Part shown: in pieces, positions 1 to 6,949 of the stretch
How positions within the stretch are numbered: position 1 is the stretch's first letter
How the letters are laid out: every line of letters begins with the position of its first letter
Assembly: GCA_900547615.1 (NCBI GenBank)
Contig: URHH01000063.1
Span: 1-13,839, forward strand
Source: an uncultured Blautia sp.
GTDB taxonomy: Bacteria > Bacillota > Clostridia > Lachnospirales > Lachnospiraceae
Length of the DNA stretch: 13,839 bases
Reading direction: 5' to 3'
Made by a program: the position numbers and the translations under genes
The notes under the pieces: generated by a model
Databases searched by the model: none
What the model saw: only the letters and a program-made list of their open reading frames with translations
What the model was told of the DNA's origin: nothing

Positions 1-95
1 GAAGAGGAAGCGGCATCCGTTTGATATAGCAATTATTTAATATTCGTTATACTAGGCTTTGACGCAATTTTTATCTCCCTTTTTAAACTTCTTCA

Positions 96-659
96 CTATA
101 TCATTCTAACCATAATCTCACTTCCATGATCCCTGAGCCACTTTCTATTCTCCTTATAATCCGGCATTACCTCTTCCACCAATTTCCAAAATGATTTTGA
201 GTGATTCATTTCTATTAAATGACATAACTCATGCACAACTACATAATCTACCACTTCATCTGGCATTAACATCAAAAGGCAATTAAAGTTCAGATTTCCT
301 TTATTGCTGCAGCTTCCCCATCTGGTTTTCTGCCTTCGAATTGCAATTTTACCATATCGGACATTCATAAGATTAGCATAATATTTTACTTTTCTTGAAA
401 TTACCTTTAAAGCCATATCTGTTAATGCTTGAAGCTCTGTCTCAGATAATTTACTGATACTCTTTAATATCATTTGCCGTTCTTTTGCTCTTTCCAGATG
501 AATACGTATCCAATTTTCTTTTTCCTTTAGAAAACTTTGAATTTCTGTGTTTTTCATTGCTAACGGTACCCGCACAAGAACTGTTATATCTGGTTTTATT
601 TCTATTGAAATCGATTTACGATTACTTCGGATTATTTCAACATTTATCTTGTTTTTCAT
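96..659 (-). CDS. YgjP-like (DUF45/M48-related) zinc metallopeptidase
   Basis: This 187-residue protein belongs to the YgjP/DUF45 family of predicted soluble zinc metallopeptidases. The zinc site is visible as H143-E-L-C-H147 with a third histidine likely at H153 (motif MNHS). The family signature RWGSCS is at 113-118 and the C-terminal WLRDHG helix at 174-179. Length fits the compact form of the family. A substrate is not known for most members, so a cytoplasmic role in protein processing is inference. The ATG at 659 has a weak AAAGGT binding site nine bases upstream, and a candidate promoter lies at 685-713, so it may be transcribed apart from the NUDIX gene 140 bases upstream. YgjP-type genes often sit beside restriction or helicase genes, which fits the neighbouring PLD-helicase module. 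Family assignment is firm; function is not. Confidence 0.9.
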   Translation of the reverse strand: MKNKINVEIIRSNRKSISIEIKPDITVLVRVPLAMKNTEIQSFLKEKENWIRIHLERAKERQMILKSISKLSETELQALTDMALKVISRKVKYYANLMNVRYGKIAIRRQKTRWGSCSNKGNLNFNCLLMLMPDEVVDYVVVHELCHLIEMNHSKSFWKLVEEVMPDYKENRKWLRDHGSEIMVRMI

Positions 660-684
660 TTTCTTTTACCTTTATTCTCTAATA

Positions 685-713
685 CTTTTACCGAAAAATA
701 ACCTGGATCTCAA
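685..713 (-). promoter_or_regulatory. Candidate sigma-A promoter for the YgjP-like gene
   Basis: On the minus strand, TTGAGA (708-713, 5/6 to consensus) and TAAAAG (685-690, 4/6) are separated by 17 bases. The start of transcription would fall only about 20 bases before the ATG at 659. This is a by-eye match in AT-rich DNA. Confidence 0.4.
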
Positions 714-799
714 AAAAATCGATTCCACATTTGTTCTGTAATTATTTTGTGTCTATATTTCACACACCAGACAATGTGATATTGTATTGTTTCCATATT

Positions 800-1186
800 T
801 CATAAATATATTTTTATTTTAGGAATCAGTCCCAAATCCGCCGGCAGCCAATCCACGCTATAGAGTTCTTCTTTTGTCAGCCATTTTGCTGCCTCATGTT
901 CTTTCAAGACTAATTCACCAGACTTGACTTTACAGATAAAGCAATCCATTGAAAGATGAAAATTCGGATAATCATACTCTACTGTATCCAGTAAATTTAT
1001 TACTTCAATTTCCGTGTCCAGCTCTTCTTTGATTTCACGAACCAAAGCTTCTTCTGCCGTTTCCCCCTCGTCTATTTTCCCACCTGGAAATTCCCAGCCA
1101 TCTTTAAACTCACCATATCCCCTCTGAGTCGCAAATACTTTATCATTATCAATAATAATTGCTGCCACTACTCTTATTGTTTTCAT
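800..1186 (-). CDS. NUDIX hydrolase (MutT-like)
   Basis: This 128-residue protein is a single-domain NUDIX pyrophosphohydrolase of the MutT type, which would hydrolyse nucleoside diphosphate-X substrates such as oxidised dNTPs. The Nudix box spans about residues 36-58: G36, E42, then R50-E51-I-K-E54-E55. The position that is usually glycine after the EE pair is D57. The N-terminal strand MKTIRVVAAIII and the WEFPGGK entry to the box are typical. The ATG at 1186 is preceded by GAGGAG ten bases upstream. It starts 18 bases after the stop of the DUF3427 fragment on the same strand, so the two are probably cotranscribed. A MutT-like gene beside a PLD-helicase-DUF3427 gene is a pairing I recall from related genomes, which suggests a shared job rather than general housekeeping. 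The exact substrate cannot be read from the sequence. Confidence 0.92.
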   Translation of the reverse strand: MKTIRVVAAIIIDNDKVFATQRGYGEFKDGWEFPGGKIDEGETAEEALVREIKEELDTEIEVINLLDTVEYDYPNFHLSMDCFICKVKSGELVLKEHEAAKWLTKEELYSVDWLPADLGLIPKIKIYL

Positions 1187-1204
1187 ATTAATTTATCTCC
1201 TCTG

Positions 1205-1906
1205 TCAGTCACTGACCATATAATCATAAATATCACTTCGTACAGGAACGTCTAATCGATATAAAATTTCAAAGGCATCATCGTTCGTAGATTCCATATG
1301 AATTGGCACAGGTTCACCTTCTGCATAAATCTCTCCCAGAAAATAAAATTCCTTTGTCTCTTTATCGTCTTTGTTTTTTCGGACAAAAAGAAAGATTCTG
1401 TTATCTTTATCCTCCGGTGTTTGTTTATATATATGAATTGCATCTCCTGATGTAATCTTCCTCGGGTGTTTTGACAATGCAATCAATACATTCTCTGAAA
1501 GAAACCGATCCTCATATGCGATAGCCCCTTCTGCTTTATCATAATTAATAAATACAGGTAATGTCTTTGTTTCCTTATCATAAAAATAACCACTTATAAT
1601 TTGTGCATTCATATTCTTTTTCCATCCAAGTAATCGACACACATCTTCATAATTGTATTTTTGATACAATTGGAAACAGGTATCCTTGTATGCATTAGAA
1701 TATTGTTCCTGGTATCTTTCTTCTCCAAATGTCAGCAAATCTACTACCATGTCCCTGAATTCCTTGTTTGTCAGCATTTTTTGAAAATCCGGTGCAATTT
1801 TATAGCTTCCTTCTTCTGTACGCTCCACAAGTATACATGAAGCATATTTTTTACGTTCCTCTTCTTTGGGAAACTCATTAAACAAGTTTTTTAGACATAT
1901 ATTCAA
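1205..1906 (-). CDS. DUF3427 C-terminal part of the split PLD-helicase
   Basis: This 233-residue frame matches the C-terminal DUF3427 region of PLD-nuclease/helicase fusion proteins. Recognisable pieces are FGEERYQEQY (60-69), YQKYNYEDVCRLLGW (81-95), the PVFINYDK strand (117-124), IFLFVRKNKDD (171-181), EFYFLGEI (186-193) and the ending PVRSDIYDYM (221-230). In intact relatives this domain is fused to the helicase. Here it overlaps the 3' end of the helicase gene in a different frame. The longest version begins at a TTG at 1906. A GGAGG motif sits nine bases before it, inside the helicase gene, so coupled translation as a separate subunit is possible. More likely it is the tail of one broken gene. 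Compared with relatives as I remember them, about 50 residues between helicase and DUF3427 seem to be missing. Confidence 0.8.
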   Translation of the reverse strand: MNICLKNLFNEFPKEEERKKYASCILVERTEEGSYKIAPDFQKMLTNKEFRDMVVDLLTFGEERYQEQYSNAYKDTCFQLYQKYNYEDVCRLLGWKKNMNAQIISGYFYDKETKTLPVFINYDKAEGAIAYEDRFLSENVLIALSKHPRKITSGDAIHIYKQTPEDKDNRIFLFVRKNKDDKETKEFYFLGEIYAEGEPVPIHMESTNDDAFEILYRLDVPVRSDIYDYMVSD

Positions 1907-4016
1907 TCACCTGAGCCTCCTTTTCCGAAAGAGAAACCATATAATCCGGCTCATATTTTTTCAAAAAAGCATAATATGAGCCACATTTTTCAAATATCTT
2001 GGTTACTTCAATGGCGCCATGTTCTTTAAATTCCAGGACACTTGGAATCCTTCCTAATTTATACTTCAGCGAAGTATATGACTCTTTTAACAGCTTCATA
2101 TCATTTGTTTTTGCTGTATCGATAGAAGCGTATATTCTCTTTTTTGAAACCTCATCAAAATGAATCGTGGAGCTTCCCGGGATTACACGGGAACCCTCGC
2201 GAATATATCTGCGCATTGTATCTTTATTATAACTTCTATCACCCGATAATGCGATCGGAATCATAAAATTATTCATGTAGTTTCCAATAAAATCCAAAAT
2301 AACCACATATTCCTTGTCTTCATACTTTCTCAGCCCTCGTCCTAATTGCTGAACAAAAACAACCGGAGACTCTGTCGGGCGAAGCATAATGACCTGATTA
2401 ATTTCCGGAATATCAACACCTTCGTTAAAAATGTCCACTGTAAAAATATAATCAACAGCATTTTTATCTTTTCCATCTGCCACAAGCTGACCGATTACTT
2501 TTTCACGCCGTTCCTGATTATCTTCTCCTGTCAGTACTTCTGTTTTATAAAGACTTCCATCTTTTTTATATCTTCGATTAAATTTTAACGATAATTCTTT
2601 GGCTTCTTCTTTTCTGCTGCAAAAAATCAGTCCTCTTACACGTTCTCCACTATACCCGAAATATTCTGCCTTCTCAAGAATATAATCTACCCGAACATCG
2701 GATATTAAATTTGCAAAGTTACGCACTCCTGCATGGTCATCAAATACTTCTCCGTTTACTTCCAGATCTGTGATGCCAAAATAGTGAAATGGACATAATA
2801 AATCCTCTTCTAATGCCTGCTGCAGCCTTATTTCGTAAGCAATATTGTGATCAAACAAGTCATAAATATCATAATTATTTGTGTCAGGGCTTGCTGTCAT
2901 GCCAAGCCAAAATTGCGGCTTAAAATAGGACATAATTCTCTGGTAACTTTCTGATCCGGCATGATGGCACTCATCAAGAATAATAACGTCAAAAGCATCT
3001 ATTTCAAACTGCATATGTATCTCCGTCTTCGCCATCATCTGCATAGTAGCAAATATAAAATCTGCCGTTATATCCTTATGATTTCCAGATAAGAGACCAT
3101 ATGTTTTCTCAGTTCCAAACACTTTTCTATAGCTATTTAACGCCTGTTTCGCAATCTGTTCTCTGTGAACCACAAAGAGTATTCTTTCAGGATGTACCTC
3201 ACGCATAGCAAAAGCAGAAGCCAGCGTTTTTCCTGTTCCTGTACTGCTTGTTAAAAGAGCTTTTTGGACGTTTTTCAAACGAAGTTTCAAAATATTCTGC
3301 ACAAAAGCAACCTGCATCTTATTCGGAACCAATTTACAGCGTCCCAATTCAATAATTTGCTCCTTCATAGCAGCCTTACGCTGTTTACGAATCATCTTCT
3401 CTCTCAGATAATTCTGCGTATATTCTTCTATAAAATCTGAATAATCCTGAGTAGTCACCGAATTCCAAAGTTCTTTAAATTCACCCAGAATATCCTGTGC
3501 AATTTCTCCCTGTTCTGTGGAAACAATTTTTGTGTTCCATTCACGATTGCGTGTTACGGCACCGAGTGTCATATTAGAGCTTCCGATAATGATACGATAA
3601 ATCTCTTCCTGCCGAAAAATATAGCCCTTTGTATGAAATCCACCAGTATCATCATTTGTACGAAACATACGAAGTTTAATATTTTTTAAAGAAGCAAGTT
3701 TTTCCAATGCCTCCGGTTCGCTGAACAACAAGTAATCTGTGGTTAAAATTTCACCCGGTATTTCTTTTTCTTCTAATTCTTTCAGAATCTGCAACAAGGG
3801 TGTAATCCCGCTCTTCGTAATAAATGCGACACTGATTTTAAACTGGTCACAGCTTGCCAGCTCCTGTTCTATTGATACCAGTACTTTTCTACCCGTTGAA
3901 GGGTTATTTGAAAGAAACTCCGGACGATATGCTAAATTTGATTGATATGATGCATGAATTGCCGCTGTTTGAAACCCTTCTATCAGTTCCTTATTATGAT
4001 CTGTATTCTTAAGCAT
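1878..4016 (-). CDS. PLD-family nuclease fused to DECH-box superfamily 2 helicase, C-terminally truncated
   Basis: This 712-residue protein has an N-terminal phospholipase D-type nuclease domain (about 35-200) and an SF2 helicase (about 225-580). The nuclease has one HKD-like site: H128-x-K130 followed by GSSN at 145-148. R replaces the usual aspartate, so it would act as a dimer or through the HxK/GSxN pair. Helicase motifs are Walker A TGTGKT (259-264), DECH (348-351), TAS (374-376), FTVDIFNEGVDIP (525-537) and the arginine finger QQLGRGLRK (556-564). Residues 585-700 match the post-helicase linker of DUF3427 fusions. The frame ends abruptly with the stop at 1878-1880, and the expected DUF3427 domain continues in another frame. 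The ATG at 4016 has GAGG eight bases upstream. It follows the rhodanese gene by 40 bases. The predicted role is processing foreign or damaged DNA; this is inferred from the domains. Confidence 0.9.
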   Translation of the reverse strand: MLKNTDHNKELIEGFQTAAIHASYQSNLAYRPEFLSNNPSTGRKVLVSIEQELASCDQFKISVAFITKSGITPLLQILKELEEKEIPGEILTTDYLLFSEPEALEKLASLKNIKLRMFRTNDDTGGFHTKGYIFRQEEIYRIIIGSSNMTLGAVTRNREWNTKIVSTEQGEIAQDILGEFKELWNSVTTQDYSDFIEEYTQNYLREKMIRKQRKAAMKEQIIELGRCKLVPNKMQVAFVQNILKLRLKNVQKALLTSSTGTGKTLASAFAMREVHPERILFVVHREQIAKQALNSYRKVFGTEKTYGLLSGNHKDITADFIFATMQMMAKTEIHMQFEIDAFDVIILDECHHAGSESYQRIMSYFKPQFWLGMTASPDTNNYDIYDLFDHNIAYEIRLQQALEEDLLCPFHYFGITDLEVNGEVFDDHAGVRNFANLISDVRVDYILEKAEYFGYSGERVRGLIFCSRKEEAKELSLKFNRRYKKDGSLYKTEVLTGEDNQERREKVIGQLVADGKDKNAVDYIFTVDIFNEGVDIPEINQVIMLRPTESPVVFVQQLGRGLRKYEDKEYVVILDFIGNYMNNFMIPIALSGDRSYNKDTMRRYIREGSRVIPGSSTIHFDEVSKKRIYASIDTAKTNDMKLLKESYTSLKYKLGRIPSVLEFKEHGAIEVTKIFEKCGSYYAFLKKYEPDYMVSLSEKEAQVIEYMSKKLV

Positions 4017-4056
4017 ACTCCGTACCTCAAACTCTTAAATCTTATTTTCTTCTCTG

Positions 4057-4446
4057 CTATTCTACCTCTCCGGTCCAATCCTTGATTCCACCAAATTCTA
4101 TAACATTTGTATACCCAAGTTTCACCAGTTTTTCTGCCGCCTGCTTGCTTCTGTTTCCACTGTGGCAATATACGAGTATCATTTGTTCCTTATCCGGAAG
4201 TTCGGAAATTTCCTCTGTTCCAATGGTTTCATTTGGAATAAGAATTGCTCCTGGAATATGTTTTTCATCGTATTCTTCCTGAGTACGAACGTCCAGTATA
4301 ACATAACCCTCTTCTTTTTCCATCAGCTCCATTGCTGCTTCTGCTGATATTTGTTTATAAGATGAAGCTTCCTTTTCTGATCCACCGCATGATGCAAAAG
4401 TCATACAAGACAATATTACAAGCGCTAAAGTTTTTAATTTTTTCAT
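4057..4446 (-). CDS. Rhodanese-domain lipoprotein
   Basis: This 129-residue protein has a lipoprotein signal peptide: MKKLK, a hydrophobic core at 6-15, and a lipobox FASC with the modified cysteine at C20. After a short Ser/Glu-rich spacer there is one rhodanese domain (about 31-127). The active loop is C94-H-S-G-N-R99, with LDVRTQEEYDEKHIPGA (51-67) as the other family signature. It would sit on the outer face of the membrane and carry sulfur as a persulfide or reduce sulfur compounds, but the acceptor is unknown. The ATG at 4446 has AGGAGA five bases upstream. It lies 40 bases before the helicase gene on the same strand and may be cotranscribed, although an exported rhodanese has no obvious link to DNA metabolism. 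The single-domain type matches the family well. Confidence 0.92.
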   Translation of the reverse strand: MKKLKTLALVILSCMTFASCGGSEKEASSYKQISAEAAMELMEKEEGYVILDVRTQEEYDEKHIPGAILIPNETIGTEEISELPDKEQMILVYCHSGNRSKQAAEKLVKLGYTNVIEFGGIKDWTGEVE

Positions 4447-4524
4447 ATGTTCTCCTGTTTTATTCCCAATCTTAAGTAATAAAACTTACTGATTTTCTAT
4501 TCTTCTTAATTTTAATTAACTTAA

Positions 4525-4533
4525 ATTGTACCA
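4525..4533 (-). promoter_or_regulatory. Possible extended -10 element upstream of the rhodanese gene
   Basis: The minus strand reads TGGTACAAT, an extended -10 (TGN plus TACAAT). No convincing -35 is seen 17 bases upstream. It lies about 80 bases before the rhodanese ATG in the only spacer that could hold a promoter for the rhodanese-helicase group. The rest of 4447-4644 is AT-rich with no other structure that I can see. Confidence 0.25.
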
Positions 4534-4644
4534 TGAAAATTTTAAGCCATCTACCCAAAACTTTATTTTATACAATAATCGCTCTATTGATGATCCATCA
4601 TTCTTTTCTCATAAATTCATTTCATAAGATCATGCGATTTGATT

Positions 4645-4681
4645 AAAAAACAGCGCTGCCACAAAGACAGCACTGTTTTTT
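4645..4681 (-). terminator. Rho-independent terminator of the NifX/FKBP fusion gene
   Basis: On the minus strand, CAGTGCTG and CAGCGCTG form an eight-pair stem with one G-U wobble and an 11-base loop, flanked by A6 and followed by T6. It starts six bases after the stop of the gene at 4687. The wobble pairs only in the minus-strand RNA (it is a C-A mismatch on the other strand), which supports this direction. Confidence 0.85.
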
Positions 4682-4686
4682 ACTTC

Positions 4687-5508
4687 TTATAACACTTCTA
4701 CCAGTTCAATGTGGAAATTCAGTTCTTTTCCTGCCATTTCATGATTAGCGTCAAATGTAATTGTTGTATTGTTTTTCGCAGCAACTTTAACAGGAAACGG
4801 CTGTCCAAGCTGATTTGTCAGATAAACCTGCTGCCCTGCTTCAAGATCTTCTGAACCTGGAAGCTGTGCAATTTCCACATCAAAAATCGCCTCTTCGCTC
4901 GGCATGCCGTAAGCTTCTTCCGGCATCAGATGAACGTCTACCGTCTGTCCGACTTCCATATCTGCAACTGCTGCATCAAAGCCTTTGATCATCTGTCCTG
5001 CTCCGCAGATAAACTCCAGCGGCTGTCCTCTGTCATAAGAAGAATCAAACTGTGTTCCGTCATTAAAAGTTCCTCTGTAATGTGTGCGGCATGTTTTTCC
5101 TACATTTCTCCCTGTTATTTCCGGCTTTGAACCACAGTTTCCGCCACAGTGATCACCACAACTGTGTCCTTCTTCATGATGATGGTTACAATTTACACCG
5201 GAATTAACAAGTTCGCCTCGCAAATAAGCTTCTACAACCTCATCTGTATTTCCCTGTGCTCCTGCGCATAACTCCACGCCTGCTTCTGCAAGAGCACTCT
5301 GTGCTCCGCCGCCAATTCCTCCGCAAATCAGCACATCTACAGAACTGTCTGCAAGAAGCCCTGCAAGCGCCCCGTGTCCGGAACCACTGGAGCTCATCAC
5401 TTCACTGGATACCACCTTATTCTCTTCTACTTCATAAATTTTAAAATACTCTGTTTTTCCAAAATGCTGGAATACATTCCCATTATCATAAGTTACTGCT
5501 ATTTTCAT
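4687..5508 (-). CDS. NifX-like Fe-Mo-cofactor-binding domain fused to a SlyD-like FKBP peptidyl-prolyl isomerase
   Basis: This 273-residue protein has two domains and a metal-rich linker. Residues 1-102 match the dinitrogenase Fe-Mo-cofactor family (NifX/NifB C-terminal type): MKIAVTYDNG, HFGKTEYF, and the glycine-rich LICGGIGGGA (60-69). Residues 107-126 are dense in His and Cys (CNHHH, HSCGDHC, GNC). Residues 136-273 are a SlyD-like FKBP: GTQFDSS (151-157), GAGQMIKGFDAA (169-180), PEEAYG (196-201), an insert-in-flap region and FDANHEMAGK (252-261). The likely role is folding or metal handling for metalloproteins, since SlyD delivers nickel through a similar His/Cys tail. That is inference; nif genes are absent here. 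The ATG at 5508 follows a GGGGA-like binding site. It has its own terminator and a candidate promoter, so it is probably monocistronic. Confidence 0.92.
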   Translation of the reverse strand: MKIAVTYDNGNVFQHFGKTEYFKIYEVEENKVVSSEVMSSSGSGHGALAGLLADSSVDVLICGGIGGGAQSALAEAGVELCAGAQGNTDEVVEAYLRGELVNSGVNCNHHHEEGHSCGDHCGGNCGSKPEITGRNVGKTCRTHYRGTFNDGTQFDSSYDRGQPLEFICGAGQMIKGFDAAVADMEVGQTVDVHLMPEEAYGMPSEEAIFDVEIAQLPGSEDLEAGQQVYLTNQLGQPFPVKVAAKNNTTITFDANHEMAGKELNFHIELVEVL

Positions 5509-5557
5509 TCTGCTATCCCCATCTCATATTATTTCCTGCCATAGCAAGTTAAGCCTT

Positions 5558-5585
5558 ATTTTACCACATATCCTGGATTCTTCAA
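5558..5585 (-). promoter_or_regulatory. Candidate promoter of the NifX/FKBP fusion gene
   Basis: On the minus strand, TTGAAG (5580-5585, 4/6) and TAAAAT (5558-5563, 5/6) are separated by 16 bases and end about 50 bases before the ATG at 5508. Confidence 0.4.
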
Positions 5586-5633
5586 AGCCTTTTCATCGCT
5601 TCTCTATTACTTTTTCTTCATGAAAAATACTTC

Positions 5634-6602
5634 TTAATATCCTATTTCTTTTAAAATCTTGTCTACTATGCGGGCATTTTTCAGGGAAAACTCATGTGAC
5701 ACATGAGGGTTTTCTCCGTTTAAAATACAATTTCCAAGCTGTTCCACCTCCAGACAGTAATTGTCCGGTGTACTGACATGAACTTCTTTACAATCATTTT
5801 CTTTTTTGATGTAATAAACAAGGTTTCCTTCTGCATTAAATGGTACGGGCGCTTCAATCGTTCCTTCTGTACCATAAAGGAAAAAGCGGTCGCCACGCTG
5901 TGCAGAACACATACCGGACACCATACAGGCTCTCCGGTTTTCATCGAACTGAAAATATGCGGAAGCAAAATCGTCAATATGCTGTTCTGTAAAATTACCT
6001 ATGGCTCTCACTTCTTTCGGCTCTTCTCCGAACATTGTCAGCATCAGGCTGGTGCAATAACACCCAAGATCATAAACGGAGCCTCCCAGCGTCTCACGTC
6101 GCACGCGGATATTTTCCGGCGTATAACTGGGTGTTACAAAAATAGATTCCATAAAGGAAAGTTCTCCTATCACGCCGGAATCCAGCGCATTTTTTATGGA
6201 AGAAATAAGCGGGCTGTGTAAATATGCGAAAGCCTCCATGAATACAACGCCAGCTTTTTCGCAGGCCTCAATCATCTCTTTTACATCTTCTTCTGTTCCG
6301 GATAATGGCTTTTCACATAAAATATGTTTCCCTTTTGCGGCAGACTTCAATACCCACTCTTTGTGAAGAGTATTAGGAAGGGGAATATAAACTGCCTCCA
6401 CCTCCCGATCATCTAACAGTTCCTCCAAAGACCCGTATGCCTTCTCAAAACCAAACATTTCTTTAAACTGTTCCGCCTTTTCTGCAGAACGGCCTGCTAT
6501 TGCATATAGATCACAATTTTCGGCTTTTTTCATTCCCGGAATTGTACAGCGCCTTGCAATATCTGCCGTTCCCAAAACACCCCATTTTACTTTTCTGCTC
6601 AT
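5634..6602 (-). CDS. Gfo/Idh/MocA-family NAD(P)-dependent oxidoreductase
   Basis: This 322-residue protein is a Gfo/Idh/MocA dehydrogenase. The N-terminal Rossmann fold (about 1-120) shows WGVLGTADIA (7-16) for the dinucleotide, followed by AIAGRS (34-39) at the end of beta-2 and the family signature EKPL at 97-100, whose lysine is catalytic. The C-terminal alpha/beta domain (about 125-310) has GGSVYDLGCY (173-182), where family members usually carry a conserved acidic residue and a nearby histidine; here the tail position is tyrosine. Substrates are typically sugars, inositols or trans-dihydrodiols, and this sequence does not decide which. The ATG at 6602 follows AGGAG by 11 bases. It starts 29 bases after the HIT gene and is the last gene of the antiporter operon. 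No clear terminator is visible in 5586-5633. Confidence 0.92.
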   Translation of the reverse strand: MSRKVKWGVLGTADIARRCTIPGMKKAENCDLYAIAGRSAEKAEQFKEMFGFEKAYGSLEELLDDREVEAVYIPLPNTLHKEWVLKSAAKGKHILCEKPLSGTEEDVKEMIEACEKAGVVFMEAFAYLHSPLISSIKNALDSGVIGELSFMESIFVTPSYTPENIRVRRETLGGSVYDLGCYCTSLMLTMFGEEPKEVRAIGNFTEQHIDDFASAYFQFDENRRACMVSGMCSAQRGDRFFLYGTEGTIEAPVPFNAEGNLVYYIKKENDCKEVHVSTPDNYCLEVEQLGNCILNGENPHVSHEFSLKNARIVDKILKEIGY

Positions 6603-6631
6603 TTATAAATCTTCTCCTTTATTTTTTCTGC

Positions 6632-6898
6632 TTATATCCGCTTTTCTAATTCTGTTGCCAGTTTCCGTTTCATATTTTCCAGTTCCTCACCGGAAGGACA
6701 ATTCTCTTCACTGTACATTTTTTCCATCGGATACCACCAGACAGGGCCTTTTCCGTTATTTCCATATCCTTCCAAATCTCCCGATACCCGCGGAAACAAA
6801 TGCCAGTGTATATGTGTATCACCGTTTCCCAGCTCTTTTACAAAATACGGATTTGTGCCATTTTTTATCATCTCGATTCTGTCACATATAAAACACAT
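6632..6898 (-). CDS. HIT-family protein with an apparent internal deletion
   Basis: This 88-residue protein carries the histidine triad H29-I-H31-W-H33 in the strand GDTHIHWHLFPR, as in nucleotide hydrolases and transferases of the HIT superfamily. The N-terminus MCFICDRIEMIKNGTNPYFV and the C-terminal GPVWW block are those of clostridial HIT proteins that I recall as about 135-145 residues. Here the frame passes from PYFVKEL (17-23) straight to GNGDTH (24-29), so about 50 residues seem to be missing. Those normally hold the two central strands and helix that form the base of the nucleotide pocket. The frame stays open, so the deletion is in phase. The product is probably inactive or altered. 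It lies 51 bases after the antiporter gene and 29 before the oxidoreductase, in one operon. Confidence 0.85.
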   Translation of the reverse strand: MCFICDRIEMIKNGTNPYFVKELGNGDTHIHWHLFPRVSGDLEGYGNNGKGPVWWYPMEKMYSEENCPSGEELENMKRKLATELEKRI

Positions 6899-6949
6899 TC
6901 TTCTTTCCTCCTGTCATTTCTCCGTTTCATTCACAACCCGCGTCGCCTC

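Noticed and set aside
1..24. Plus-strand open frame at the left edge reading EEEAASV then a stop, possibly the end of an upstream gene.
   Set aside because: Eight codons are too few to support a call, and nothing else in 1-95 confirms it.
735..785. Weak inverted repeat (TGTCT/AGACA) upstream of the YgjP gene, considered as a NUDIX terminator.
   Set aside because: There are only five pairs with a long loop and no T tract.
1881..1895. Programmed ribosomal frameshifting as the normal way to make the full helicase.
   Set aside because: The shift needed is +1 on A6, there is no classical slippery heptamer or downstream structure, and the linker expected in the family appears to be missing.
5586..5633. 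Possible terminator after the oxidoreductase gene (TTTTTC and GAAAAA arms).
   Set aside because: The stem is almost entirely A-T pairs with no following T tract.
5778..6221. Plus-strand open frame of 147 codons inside the oxidoreductase gene.
   Set aside because: It is antisense to a clear Gfo/Idh/MocA gene, has no recognisable domain and no binding site, so it is a shadow frame.
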